Assembly: GCF_001404985.1 (NCBI RefSeq) | Contig: NZ_JRLF01000001.1 | Coordinates: 62,001-126,000, forward strand | Length of the DNA stretch: 64,000 bases | DNA from: Flavobacterium aquidurense | GTDB taxonomy: Bacteria; Bacteroidota; Bacteroidia; Flavobacteriales; Flavobacteriaceae | Direction: 5' to 3' | Shown here: piece by piece, positions 24,459 to 33,994 of the stretch | Layout: each line of letters opens with the position of its first letter | How positions within the stretch are numbered: the stretch's first letter is position 1 | Notes under the pieces: model-generated | The model's database searches: none | Told to the model about the DNA's origin: nothing | Seen by the model: only the letters and a program-made list of their open reading frames with translations | Made by a program: the position numbers and the translations under genes

Positions 24459-24968
24459 ATGAAAACTAAACTTCAAAAAAATATTGTTGAAACGTTTAAA
24501 GAACTAAATGAAATCATCTCTTCTTTTTCTGAAGAAGAATTAAATACAGTTCCGTTTAAAGGAAGTTGGACTCCCGGTCAGGTTATACAACATATTATCC
24601 TGGGAAATTCCGGTTATACTGAATTGTTTGGAGGAAATACTAAAAAAACAATTCGAAAATATGACGAACATGTAAAAGAACTTGAAACTATTTTTCTCAA
24701 TTTCAACACTAAAATGGATGCTCCAGATTTTCTAAAACCTGAAATTAAGAACTACAATAAAAATTCGCTGACTTTATCTCTTCTTAAAATAGAATCTGAT
24801 CTCTTAGATACATCAGAAAACTGTGACCTAACGCTAACCTGTCTGGATTTTAATGTACCCGGTTTTGAAAATTTTACTATTTATGAATGGATCAATTTTG
24901 CACTTGTACACACTCAAAGACATACCAACCAACTGCATAAAATTAATCATTACATAACGACTTTATAA
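24459..24968 (+). CDS. DinB-family protein
   Basis: A 169-aa four-helix bundle protein of the DinB/YfiT-like superfamily. The metal-binding pattern is visible as WTPGQVIQHIILGN (first His) and LVHTQRHTNQLHKI (C-terminal His residues). Such proteins act as thiol S-transferases, for example with bacillithiol or mycothiol, or are of unknown function. It probably shares a transcript with the VOC-family gene. The substrate is unknown. Confidence 0.88.
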   Translation: MKTKLQKNIVETFKELNEIISSFSEEELNTVPFKGSWTPGQVIQHIILGNSGYTELFGGNTKKTIRKYDEHVKELETIFLNFNTKMDAPDFLKPEIKNYNKNSLTLSLLKIESDLLDTSENCDLTLTCLDFNVPGFENFTIYEWINFALVHTQRHTNQLHKINHYITTL

Positions 24969-24984
24969 ATTACAAACATTAAAT

Positions 24985-25090
24985 CAGTTTTCAGTCTCAG
25001 TCTCAGTTTTTAGTCTCAGTATTTTGAACTTAAATAAAAAAGTCTCAGTTTTTAGTTTACGGATTTAATGTAAACTGAAAACTGAGACTG
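24985..25090. repeat. Cagtctcag inverted repeat
   Basis: CAGTTTTCAGTCTCAG-type arms on the left pair with ACTGAAAACTGAGACTG on the right. It lies between convergent genes (24968 and 25110), so it may act as a bidirectional terminator. A related TGAAAACTGAGACTGAGACTG string occurs at 62845-62868. Confidence 0.6.
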
Positions 25091-25109
25091 TAGACTTCCT
25101 TACTACTTA

Positions 25110-25271
25110 TTAAACTTTTGTTCTTCCTGTAATTAATGAAATTACGAATAATACCAAAAATATAAAGAATAAAACTTTTGCAATTCCAGCAGCTCCGGCA
25201 GCAATTCCGCCAAAACCAAAAATTCCGGCTACTATAGCAAGAATTATAAATGTGACTGTCCATCTTAACAT
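25110..25271 (-). CDS. DUF1328-family small membrane protein
   Basis: A 53-aa protein of two hydrophobic helices separated by a Gly/Ala-rich turn ([21 protein letters not shown]), the signature of DUF1328/YtjA proteins, starting MLRWTVTF. It is easily missed because a longer open frame on the same strand (25057-25332) overlaps it out of frame. The family is small integral membrane proteins often induced by stress; function unknown. Confidence 0.88.
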   Translation of the reverse strand: MLRWTVTFIILAIVAGIFGFGGIAAGAAGIAKVLFFIFLVLFVISLITGRTKV

Positions 25272-25706
25272 AATCGTGATTTTTTAATTTATATATATGA
25301 CTTTTTACAAGTCTGATTTGTTTGTTACTCAAAGTTCTTTATTTAACAAGAAACTTTTTAACTCAAAACATCTTTTTCTTATCGCAATCAACTATAAATC
25401 AATTTTTTGACTTACTTTTATAATTCCCTCTTTTCTGTTACAAAATTCCCACACAAACGCTTTTGAGTTAATTTTTTGATCGATTGGATTAATTATGGCT
25501 ATATCCATAAAGTAATTTTAGATAAAATTTTAGAGATAGAATATAATAGAATAAAAAGGTACATAAACATCTGGAATTAGCTACCCAGATTACCACAATT
25601 AATTATTATAAAAGCAGAAATATTACAAACGATGCTGTCCAGTACAAAATTGTGACAGCCTTATTGAAACTTAACGCCTTATTAACCGTATTAAAACAGA
25701 ATCTAA
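25272..25706. other. AT-rich spacer with two hairpins
   Basis: No gene is supported. Two small stem-loops precede the glycosyltransferase gene: ATCTGG/CCAGAT at about 25571-25592 and CTGTC/GACAG at about 25636-25659. I find no good TAnnTTTG element, so the 5' leader of the glycosyltransferase remains undefined. Confidence 0.4.
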
Positions 25707-27983
25707 ATGAAAACGATCTCAAATAAATCAAAAATAGTTTTTCTATCTACATTTCCTCCAACACAATGTGGCATAGCAACATATACGCAGGATACTATAA
25801 AAGGAATAACAAATGTTTTTGGTAAATCCATAACTTGTCAGATTTGCGAATTGGTAGACAAACCTAAAGCAAACCCTACGCAGGCTTATACCTTAAACAC
25901 AAAAGAAAAAGAAGAATATACGCTGGTTGCCGAGGAAATAAATAGTGATGAATCTGTGAAATTAGTACATATTCAACATGAATTTGGTTTATTTGGAGGG
26001 AACTATGGAGATTACTTATTAGATTTTTTAAATGTAATAAAAAAACCAGTTACCTATACTTTTCATAGTGTGATTCCAAATCCAAACAACGAATTAAAAA
26101 CATTCGTAAAATTACTGCTTTCTTACAGCAATTCGGTTTTTGTGATGACCAATCAGTCAAAAGAAATTTTGATGAGAGATTATGATATCAAAGACGAAAT
26201 TATTACTTGTGTACCTCACGGAACTCATATCGTAATTTATGAAGCGCCACAACAAGCAAAAGAAAAATTCAATATCCAGGACAGAAAAGTATTGTCAACT
26301 TTTGGTCTTTTAGGAGAAGGAAAAAATATAGAAACAGGTTTACAGGCTTTACCAAAAATCATCGAAAATACGCCAAACGCACTTTATTTAATCATTGGTA
26401 AAACACATCCAAATTTAATCGTTGATGGTGTAGATGCTTATCGTGATAAACTGGAAGGAATGGTAAATGATTTAAACCTGCAAAACCATGTACGTTTTAT
26501 AAATGAATATCTGGATACAAATGAACTTTTAGAGTATTTGAAAGCTACAGATGTTTATTTATTCACATCAAAAGATCCAAATCAGGCCGTAAGCGGTACT
26601 TTTTCTTATGCAATGAGTTGCGCTTGTCCTATTGTTGCTTCAAAAATCCCGCATACTTTAGAAGTTTTAACTCCTGATTCAGGAATATTAGTTGATATTG
26701 GTAATGTAGATCAGTTTTCTGAAGCTGCCATCAAATTACTTTCAGATGACAATCTAAGGGAAGAAATGGGAATTAATGCTTTTAGAAAAATGCGTTCTTC
26801 ATCTTGGGAAAATGCAGCCATAACACACATGAATACCTATAAACAACTGATTGATAATCCATCTGAAATAAAATTTAGTTATCCTTCAATTCAATTGTCA
26901 CATATTAAAAGAATGACAACTGATTTAGGTATTATTCAGTTTAGTAAAATCTCAGTTCCGGATCTCGAATCAGGTTATACTTTAGATGATAATGCACGTG
27001 CTTTAATTGCTGTTTGCATGCATTATAAATTAACTCAGGACAAAGACGATTTAGCCTATATTTTAATTTATTTAGATTTTATTTTGCGCTGCCAACAGCC
27101 AAAAGGAGATTTTATCAACTATGTCGATCAGGAAAACCGCGAACATGTAGAACAAAATGCCGAAGTAAATCTGGAAGACTCTAATGCAAGAGCAATTTGG
27201 GCTTTAGGAACTGTAGTTGCAAACTCAAGTATTTTGCCGGAAGCGATTACTAAAAAAGCTTCTAAATGTTTATTGAACTCGTTAAAATGGGCAGAAAATA
27301 TTCAATCTCCACGTTCTATTGGTTTTGCAACAAAAGGATTATACTTATACCATACTGAAATACCTAATCTATATGTAGCCGCGATTATTAATAAACTGAA
27401 TGCTAAATTGCTTTCTATTTATGAAATCACCGCTACTAAAGACTGGAAATGGTTTGAAAACTATTTAACATACGGAAATGGTATTTTACCGGAATCAATG
27501 TTGTATGCTTATTTAACTACCAACAAACCTATTTATAAAAAAGTAGCATTAGATTCTCTTGACTTTTTAATGTCGAAAATGTTTATTGGTAAAAACTTCA
27601 AAGTGATTTCTAACGATGGATGGATGCATAGAAATGCTGAGGCAAAAGTAAATGAATACGGAGAACAGCCAATTGATGTTGCATACATGATTCAAACTCT
27701 GAATTCATTTTACAATGCATTTGGAACACCGGAATATAAGTCTAAAATGAAAACTGCCTTCAACTGGTTTTTAGGAAAAAATCATTTAGGCCAAATCATG
27801 TACAACCCAATTAGCGGCGGTGGTTATGACGGACTTGAAAAAGAAAACGTAAATCTAAACCAGGGTGCTGAATCAACAGTATGTTTCTTAACTGCGAGAT
27901 TATTGATGGAAAACCTTAAAATATCCGAAATAAAAGTTATTCCGCTAATTAAACCTAAATCTGGAATTGCTATCAATTTATAA
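25707..27983 (+). CDS. GT4-type glycosyltransferase with C-terminal helical domain
   Basis: A 758-aa two-part protein. Residues about 1-400 form a GT-B glycosyltransferase of the GT4 type, starting IVFLSTFPPTQCGIATYTQD and containing FGLLGEGKNIETGLQALPKI for nucleotide-sugar binding. Residues about 410-740 are a helical region rich in W/N/G motifs (LDDNARALIAV, HRNAEAKVNEYGEQPIDVAYMIQ) resembling an alpha/alpha toroid. The usual E-x7-E catalytic motif reads NQAVSGTFSYAMSCACP, so the second Glu is Tyr. In Bacteroidota similar proteins are linked to mannoside or glycan metabolism; substrate unknown. Confidence 0.85.
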   Translation: MKTISNKSKIVFLSTFPPTQCGIATYTQDTIKGITNVFGKSITCQICELVDKPKANPTQAYTLNTKEKEEYTLVAEEINSDESVKLVHIQHEFGLFGGNYGDYLLDFLNVIKKPVTYTFHSVIPNPNNELKTFVKLLLSYSNSVFVMTNQSKEILMRDYDIKDEIITCVPHGTHIVIYEAPQQAKEKFNIQDRKVLSTFGLLGEGKNIETGLQALPKIIENTPNALYLIIGKTHPNLIVDGVDAYRDKLEGMVNDLNLQNHVRFINEYLDTNELLEYLKATDVYLFTSKDPNQAVSGTFSYAMSCACPIVASKIPHTLEVLTPDSGILVDIGNVDQFSEAAIKLLSDDNLREEMGINAFRKMRSSSWENAAITHMNTYKQLIDNPSEIKFSYPSIQLSHIKRMTTDLGIIQFSKISVPDLESGYTLDDNARALIAVCMHYKLTQDKDDLAYILIYLDFILRCQQPKGDFINYVDQENREHVEQNAEVNLEDSNARAIWALGTVVANSSILPEAITKKASKCLLNSLKWAENIQSPRSIGFATKGLYLYHTEIPNLYVAAIINKLNAKLLSIYEITATKDWKWFENYLTYGNGILPESMLYAYLTTNKPIYKKVALDSLDFLMSKMFIGKNFKVISNDGWMHRNAEAKVNEYGEQPIDVAYMIQTLNSFYNAFGTPEYKSKMKTAFNWFLGKNHLGQIMYNPISGGGYDGLEKENVNLNQGAESTVCFLTARLLMENLKISEIKVIPLIKPKSGIAINL

Positions 27984-28017
27984 AGAGTAATTACACTGAC
28001 TAAATATATTGAACCCT

Positions 28018-28045
28018 AAAAATCCCTTTTCTAAAGGGATTTTTT
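28018..28045 (+). terminator. Rho-independent terminator
   Basis: AAAAATCCCTTT pairs with AAAGGGATTTTTT across four loop bases, followed by more T. It ends the glycosyltransferase transcript and separates it from the Mla operon. Confidence 0.88.
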
Positions 28046-28244
28046 GTTTTTTAACAATTGCAACGCAACGTGGCTTTATTATAATTATTGTGTTTGATTA
28101 TGTTAATTATATAAAGATGCAAAAAAGTTGTGTAAGATTTTTTCTGTAGTTATAAAGTAATTTTAATCTATAATAATCAAGGGGTATACAACCTTCTAAA
28201 CAGTTGGTTTTGATGCATTAGATTTAACTTAAAACTATAGTATT

Positions 28245-29003
28245 TTGATACTTACTCTAAAAAATACATTCGCAGAAATAGGAAATGCAACCGTGTTTGC
28301 AAAGCAGTTTTTTAAGGAGGTTTTTGTACCGCCTTACGAAACGAAAGAGTTTTTGAAACAATGTTATGTTATTGGCTATAAATCACTGCCGCTTGTTGCC
28401 ATAACCGGTTTTATTATGGGGTTGGTACTTACACTTCAGTCAAGACCAACTTTGGTAAAATTTGGTGCTGAATCATGGTTACCCGGAATGGTAGCGCTAT
28501 CATTGATTAGAGAAATTGCACCAGTAATTACAGCGCTAATCTGTGCAGGAAAAATCTCGTCTGGAATTGGTGCCGAATTAGGTTCTATGAAAGTAACAGA
28601 ACAAATTGATGCCATGGAAGTTTCAGCCATTAATCCTTATAACTATCTTGTAGTAACCAGAATTTTAGCCTGTACTTTAATGGTACCTATATTAGTTTTT
28701 TTTGCAGATGCTGTTGGTATCATAGGCGGTTATGTTGGTATTAATATTCATGGAGACGTAAATTTTTATCGTTATCTGACTCAAATCCTGCAATCACTTG
28801 AATTTTTGGATATCATTCCCGCAACTGTCAAAACATTTTTCTTCGGATTCTTTATCGGGATGATTGGATGCTATAAAGGTTTTAATGCTTCTAATGGAAC
28901 TGAAAGTGTTGGTAAAGCAGCTAACTCTGCTGTGGTTACCGCTTCTCTAACCATTTTTATTATTGATATGGTCGCTGTTCAAATAACAGATTTATTTTTT
29001 TAA
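28245..29003 (+). CDS. mlaE: MlaE-family lipid ABC transporter permease
   Basis: A 252-aa inner-membrane permease with an N-terminal amphipathic helix and about five membrane segments. Diagnostic stretches are GFIMGLVLTLQSRPTLVKFGAESWLPGMVALSLIRE and the EQIDAMEVSAINPYNYLVV loop, the conserved coupling region of MlaE. The start is TTG at 28245; no in-frame ATG exists before the conserved core. It is the first of a six-gene run. The complex moves phospholipids between membranes to keep outer-membrane asymmetry; direction is debated for the family. Confidence 0.92.
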   Translation: MILTLKNTFAEIGNATVFAKQFFKEVFVPPYETKEFLKQCYVIGYKSLPLVAITGFIMGLVLTLQSRPTLVKFGAESWLPGMVALSLIREIAPVITALICAGKISSGIGAELGSMKVTEQIDAMEVSAINPYNYLVVTRILACTLMVPILVFFADAVGIIGGYVGINIHGDVNFYRYLTQILQSLEFLDIIPATVKTFFFGFFIGMIGCYKGFNASNGTESVGKAANSAVVTASLTIFIIDMVAVQITDLFF

Positions 29004-29004
29004 G

Positions 29005-29784
29005 ATGATTAAGGAAAAAGAAAATACAGAACCCGCAAAAAAGTCTAAAAAACAAGATCCAATAATTGTGATCAAAGACTTGCATAAAACTTTTGGCAAA
29101 GACAACAAAGTCCTGCAAGGTGTTAGTCTTACCGTAAACAAAGGAGAAGATTTAGTAATCCTGGGACGTTCAGGATCAGGAAAATCTGTTACCATAAAAT
29201 GTATTGTAGGTTTAATTGAACCTGATAAAGGTGAAATAAAAGTTTTTGATGAAAATGTATTAAACCTAAGTAAACCAGAACTAAATGTAATAAGAGTTCG
29301 AATTGGATTCTTGTTTCAAAGTGGTGCTTTATACGACTCAATGTCGGTTAGGGAAAATCTGGCTTTTACATTAAAAAAACATAAAAGAGACCTAACTCCT
29401 GAAGAAGTAGAAAGTGAAGTGATGGAAGCTCTGGATAATGTAGGATTGAGTGATGCGATTGATAAAATGCCATCTGAATTATCCGGAGGTATGCAAAAAA
29501 GAATTGGCTTAGCCAGGACTTTAATCCTAAAACCGGAAATCATTTTGTACGACGAACCTACTACGGGATTAGATACGATAACATCAAGAGAAATAAGCGA
29601 GTTAATTCTCGATATAAAACATAAACGCAAAACAACTTCGATCATTATTACCCATGATATGGCTTGTGCTAAACTTACAGCTGACAGAATCATGGTATTA
29701 AAAGACGGAGTTATACACGCAGAAGGAACATACGAAGAACTAGAAAAAGACGAAGACGAATGGGTTCGTTCTTTTTTTCAATAA
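29005..29784 (+). CDS. mlaF: MlaF-family lipid ABC transporter ATPase
   Basis: A 259-aa ATPase driving the MlaE permease. Walker A is GRSGSGKS at residues 54-61, the Q-loop is LFQSGALYDSMSV, the signature LSGGMQKR is the variant typical of MlaF, and Walker B is IILYDEPTTGLD followed by the H-loop ITHDM. A Lys/Glu-rich 18-residue N-terminal extension precedes the domain. The start lies one base after the permease stop. Confidence 0.94.
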   Translation: MIKEKENTEPAKKSKKQDPIIVIKDLHKTFGKDNKVLQGVSLTVNKGEDLVILGRSGSGKSVTIKCIVGLIEPDKGEIKVFDENVLNLSKPELNVIRVRIGFLFQSGALYDSMSVRENLAFTLKKHKRDLTPEEVESEVMEALDNVGLSDAIDKMPSELSGGMQKRIGLARTLILKPEIILYDEPTTGLDTITSREISELILDIKHKRKTTSIIITHDMACAKLTADRIMVLKDGVIHAEGTYEELEKDEDEWVRSFFQ

Positions 29785-29809
29785 TACTAAAAATAAATAA
29801 TTAGAAATC

Positions 29810-30664
29810 ATGGATAAGCAATCTGGATATACTTGGAAATTAGGGATGTTTGTAACAATAGGTTTATTGCTTTTTATTATGGCAATCTATTTTATTGGGA
29901 AACAAAAAAATCTTTTTGGTTCAACATTCAACATCACATCGCAGTTTAAAACCGTGAGCGGTCTGGAGGTGGGAAATAATGTTCGTTTTTCAGGAATTAA
30001 TATCGGTACGGTTGAAGAAATTCAATTAATAAACGATTCTTCTGTTGTAGTAAGAATGGTCATAAAAGATGAAGTTCGTGAATTTATTAAAACAGATGCG
30101 CGTGCAAGTATTGGTTCTGATGGTTTAATGGGCGACAAAGTACTGACGATTTCTCCGGGTGTAAAATCTACCAAAGTAATAGAAAACGGTGGTGCAATTG
30201 CTTCTGTAAACGGAATCGAAATGCAGGATTTAATGAAAAGCGTAAAGAAAAGTGTCGATAATGCTGCCGTAATAACTGATGAACTTGCCATTTTTAGCCA
30301 TAGTATGAATACCGGAAATGGTGCATTGGCACGATTAGTACGCGATGATAAAATGGCAAACAGCGTTTCTAATACACTTTCTAATTTAGAATCCGGTACA
30401 AAAGGTTTCAGTGAAAATATGGAAGCTGCCAAAAGTAATTTTTTACTTAAAGGATACTTCAAGAAAAAAGAGAAAGAAAAAGAAAAGAAAAAAGAAGAGT
30501 TAAAAGAGCAAAAAGAAGAACAGCAGGAAAAGGCGGAAAAAGCAAAAGAAGAAAAGGCTAAGGCAGAGAAAGAAAAAGCAGAGAAAGCCAAAGAAGAAAA
30601 AGAAAAACTGGAAAAACAGAAAGCTGAAGATGCAAAAAAAGCTCAGTCTGAAAAAGGCAAATAA
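29810..30664 (+). CDS. mlaD: MCE-domain lipid-binding protein (MlaD-like)
   Basis: A 284-aa protein anchored by an N-terminal transmembrane helix (about residues 10-27), followed by an MCE beta-barrel domain (GSTFNITSQFKTVSGLEVGNNVRFSGINIGTVEEI). The C-terminal 75 residues are an extreme low-complexity Lys/Glu/Ala-rich segment predicted as a single long charged helix, an extension absent from enterobacterial MlaD. It presumably forms a hexameric ring that passes lipids to the permease; the charged tail might span the periplasm or bind partners, which is inference. Confidence 0.9.
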   Translation: MDKQSGYTWKLGMFVTIGLLLFIMAIYFIGKQKNLFGSTFNITSQFKTVSGLEVGNNVRFSGINIGTVEEIQLINDSSVVVRMVIKDEVREFIKTDARASIGSDGLMGDKVLTISPGVKSTKVIENGGAIASVNGIEMQDLMKSVKKSVDNAAVITDELAIFSHSMNTGNGALARLVRDDKMANSVSNTLSNLESGTKGFSENMEAAKSNFLLKGYFKKKEKEKEKKKEELKEQKEEQQEKAEKAKEEKAKAEKEKAEKAKEEKEKLEKQKAEDAKKAQSEKGK

Positions 30665-30681
30665 TAATTAAAGCCAATGGT

Positions 30682-33504
30682 ATGAAAAACTCATATAAAA
30701 ATATAAGCCTTAAAATCTTAAAAATAACCGGAATAGTAATAGCAAGTATCTTGCTGTTACTATTTTTGATTCCGCTATTATTTCCCGGAACTGTTGCTGC
30801 CGAAGTAAAAAAAATTGCCAATGAACGTTTAGATACCAAACTTGATTTCTCTAAATCAAGACTTTCTTTTTTCACCCATTTCCCTTCATTAACTGTTTCC
30901 CTTGATGATTTATCACTCACCGGTTCAGCGCCGTTTAGCAATGATACATTACTAAAAGCAGAACAAGTGGCTTTTGGGATCAATTTAAAAAGACTGATTT
31001 TTGATAATGAAGTAAAGATTAATAAATTATATGTTTCTAAAGCCTTAATAAATATAATGGTCAACCAAAAAGGACAAGCCAATTATAATATTTATGTGGC
31101 TCCTGAAGATCGTGACAAAAAACCAGATGATCCTAATGCGCCTGAAGAAGGAACCGCTATTCGATTAGAACGAATTGACCTTGAAGATTGTCATGTAAAA
31201 TACAATGATCGTTCAGCTAAAATTCTTGTAGATGCAAAGGGTTTTAATTATGTGGGAAAAGGAAATTTGAGCGAAGATATATTTGATTTGAATACCGATG
31301 CCAGAATTGATAATGTCGATTTTTATTACGACAGAACCGCTTATCTTAGAAAGAAAGAAGTCCGTGCTGATTTAATTACCAGAATTAATACACATGCGCT
31401 TTCATTTATTCTTCAAAAAAATGAATTAAAAATCAACAAATTACCTTTAAAGTTCACAGGGCTATTTACAATTTTAAGAGATGGCTATAAAATAAATATC
31501 AAAGCAGCATCTGAAAATACTACTCTAAAAGATTTATTTTCGGTTATGCCGCCGGAATATTTAACCTGGATGGAAGAAACAGAAATTTCCGGTAACAGTG
31601 ATTTGCTTTTTACTTTTAAAGGGGATTATAATGTTGCCAAAAAACAAAAACCGGATTTAGCTTTTAATCTGAAAATTGATAAAGGAGCCATCAATTATCA
31701 AAATGCGCCTGCGCCATTAACCGATTTTCAGATGAATCTAAATGCTATTTTGCCTTCTCTTGATATCGAAAAGCTTTTAATTAATTTACAGACTTTTAAA
31801 TTTAAAGTAGGAGAAAAAGATTATTTCACAGCCTATTTACGCAGTAAAGGTTTTAATGAAATGACTGTAGATGCCAGTGTAAAAGGTGCATTGGACTTAG
31901 CAACAGTTGACGCTGCATTGGGTTTGACGAGTATTGACTTAAAAGGTATTTTAAAAACAAATATTCAGGCAAAAGGTATTTTTAGTACCTCTAAAAAATT
32001 GTTTCCTAAAACAATTGGCGGAATTGCATTACACAATGGCTGGCTAAAAACGGACTCCTATCCTAACCCCATTACAAATATAACTTTTGTTGCCAATGTG
32101 CTTAATAAAGCCGGGACATTCAAGGATTTAATTGTTGCCGTTGCTCCTGCATCGTTTGTTTTTGAAGGAAACCCAATGTATGTAAACGCTACATTATCAG
32201 ATTTTAGTGATCTGGCTTATAATGCTAAAATAAAGGGAGAACTTAATGTGGGACGCATTTATCAGGTTTTTTCACAAAAAGGGCTTGATGTTACGGGTTA
32301 TGCCAAAGCTGATCTTTCGCTAAAAGGAAAACAAAGTTATGCTACAAACGGACAATATGATAAACTGGACAACAGAGGAACGATTATATTAAAAAACATC
32401 AAGGCGACATCAGAACTTTTTCCGAAATCATTTTTTATCAAACAGGGAAATTTCCGTTTTCAGAATGAAAAAATGTGGTTTGAAAAATTCAATGCGACTT
32501 ACGGAAAATCAGATTTTGATATTAATGGATATCTCTTAAATACCATCAATTATTTTCTGGAATCACACGGAACTTTGAGCGGTAACTTCAACATGAAATC
32601 GAAGCTAATCAATGTAGATGAATTCATGGCGCTTAAAAAAGGCGAAAATAAAGATCGTAATCTTGAAGTAGAATATGCCAAAGAAGATCATCCGAAAATG
32701 AGCGGAGTTGTCATTGTGCCAAAAAATTTAAATGTTGCACTTACGGCCAATGCTGATAAAATAGAATATAACGGCTTAGTCTTAAACAAACTTAATGGTA
32801 AAATAGGGATCAATAAAGGAGGGTTTTATTTAGAAAATACCACTTTTGATATTATTGACTGTTTATTGGGAGTCGATGCAACTTATAAAGACGAATCGCC
32901 AACATCTGCACATTTTGATGCACATTTTACAGCCAAAGATTTCAGTGTTCAAAGAGCATATAAAGAGATTCCGATGTTTCATGATATGGTTACGGCTGCA
33001 GAAAAAGCACAGGGAATTATTTCGGTCGATTATAAAATCAAAGGTGATTTAGACGGAAATATGAGTCCAATTTATGCCTCTCTTGAAGGTGGCGGAAAAT
33101 TGAATTTACGAGATGTAAAAGTCAAAGGCTTAAAATTATTTGACGGAATAAGCTCCCAAACAAAACAAAAAGGTTTAGATGATCCTAACCTGAAAGGAAT
33201 CGAAATTAATTCTACTATCGATAATAATCTGATCCATATAGAAGATTTCACTTTTAGTGTTGCAAGTTTCAGGCCTACAATAAAAGGAACTACCAGTTTC
33301 GACGGATTATTAGATTTAAGAATGCGATTAGGATTGCCTCCTTTTGGTATCATTGGTTTTCCTATTGTTATTACAGGAACTCATGACGCTCCTAAAATTA
33401 AAATATTTAGTAAAACCGGTCAAAAAATCGATGATGCTGTTTACGATGAAAAAAACAATAAAGTAATTAAGAAAGAAAAAGTAAGTAAACAAAAAGCTAA
33501 GTAA
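30682..33504 (+). CDS. AsmA/TamB-like protein
   Basis: A 940-aa protein with an N-terminal transmembrane helix (about residues 14-36) followed by a very long, beta-rich periplasmic region. The AsmA-like N-terminal pattern is visible (ANERLDTKLDFSKSRLSFFTHFPSLTVSLDDLSL) and the C-terminal section carries the second AsmA-type repeat (GGGKLNLRDVKVKG, GTTSFDGLLDLRMRLGLPPFG). AsmA-like proteins are now viewed as hydrophobic-groove lipid bridges across the periplasm. Its location 17 bases after the MCE gene links it functionally to the lipid pump. Confidence 0.88.
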   Translation: MKNSYKNISLKILKITGIVIASILLLLFLIPLLFPGTVAAEVKKIANERLDTKLDFSKSRLSFFTHFPSLTVSLDDLSLTGSAPFSNDTLLKAEQVAFGINLKRLIFDNEVKINKLYVSKALINIMVNQKGQANYNIYVAPEDRDKKPDDPNAPEEGTAIRLERIDLEDCHVKYNDRSAKILVDAKGFNYVGKGNLSEDIFDLNTDARIDNVDFYYDRTAYLRKKEVRADLITRINTHALSFILQKNELKINKLPLKFTGLFTILRDGYKINIKAASENTTLKDLFSVMPPEYLTWMEETEISGNSDLLFTFKGDYNVAKKQKPDLAFNLKIDKGAINYQNAPAPLTDFQMNLNAILPSLDIEKLLINLQTFKFKVGEKDYFTAYLRSKGFNEMTVDASVKGALDLATVDAALGLTSIDLKGILKTNIQAKGIFSTSKKLFPKTIGGIALHNGWLKTDSYPNPITNITFVANVLNKAGTFKDLIVAVAPASFVFEGNPMYVNATLSDFSDLAYNAKIKGELNVGRIYQVFSQKGLDVTGYAKADLSLKGKQSYATNGQYDKLDNRGTIILKNIKATSELFPKSFFIKQGNFRFQNEKMWFEKFNATYGKSDFDINGYLLNTINYFLESHGTLSGNFNMKSKLINVDEFMALKKGENKDRNLEVEYAKEDHPKMSGVVIVPKNLNVALTANADKIEYNGLVLNKLNGKIGINKGGFYLENTTFDIIDCLLGVDATYKDESPTSAHFDAHFTAKDFSVQRAYKEIPMFHDMVTAAEKAQGIISVDYKIKGDLDGNMSPIYASLEGGGKLNLRDVKVKGLKLFDGISSQTKQKGLDDPNLKGIEINSTIDNNLIHIEDFTFSVASFRPTIKGTTSFDGLLDLRMRLGLPPFGIIGFPIVITGTHDAPKIKIFSKTGQKIDDAVYDEKNNKVIKKEKVSKQKAK

Positions 33505-33505
33505 A

Positions 33506-33994
33506 ATGAAAACAAAAAAAACAAAAGGCAGCGGTGCTTTCGAAAAATTTGCCACGAATGTTTCTAAAGCTGCCGGAAGTACAACCGCTTTTATTGGTGC
33601 TTTTTTAATTGTAGTTGCCTGGGCAATTTCAGGTCCAATTTTCAATTACTCAGAAACCTGGCAACTGGTTATTAATACCGGAACTACGATTATTACTTTT
33701 CTGATGGTTTTCTTGATTCAGAAAGCACAAAATAAAGACTCACTTGCAATTCAGTTAAAATTAAACGAATTAGTTGCTTCAAACGAATATTCAAGCAATA
33801 GTCTGGTGGATATTGAAAGTATGACCGAAGAGGAAATGATAATTGTACAAAAATATTATCACAGACTTAGTGAGCTTGCTAAAAAAGATGAAAGTATCAG
33901 AAACTCTCATTCTATTGCAGAAGCACATGACTTACATGAACGTAAAGATAAAAACAGAACTAAATTACGCACTCGAAATATCACCAAAAAATGA
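33506..33994 (+). CDS. Low-affinity iron permease family protein
   Basis: A 162-aa protein with two hydrophobic helices (about residues 26-48 and 58-75) and a basic tail. The stretch ISGPIFNYSETWQLVINTGTTIITFLMVFLIQKAQNKD is the signature of the bacterial low-affinity iron permease (Iron_permease) family. The name comes from fungal Fet4; iron transport has not been inferred for the bacterial members from sequence alone. It begins one base after the AsmA-like gene and overlaps the oxidoreductase gene by 4 bases. Confidence 0.85.
   Translation: MKTKKTKGSGAFEKFATNVSKAAGSTTAFIGAFLIVVAWAISGPIFNYSETWQLVINTGTTIITFLMVFLIQKAQNKDSLAIQLKLNELVASNEYSSNSLVDIESMTEEEMIIVQKYYHRLSELAKKDESIRNSHSIAEAHDLHERKDKNRTKLRTRNITKK

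Noticed and set aside
25057..25332. 91-aa open frame on the minus strand
   Set aside because: It is out of frame with the overlapping DUF1328 gene (25110-25271), whose translation is a clear family match.
30022..30591. 189-aa antisense open frame rich in Phe and Ser
   Set aside because: It is the complement of the Lys/Glu-rich tail of the MCE protein, a compositional shadow.
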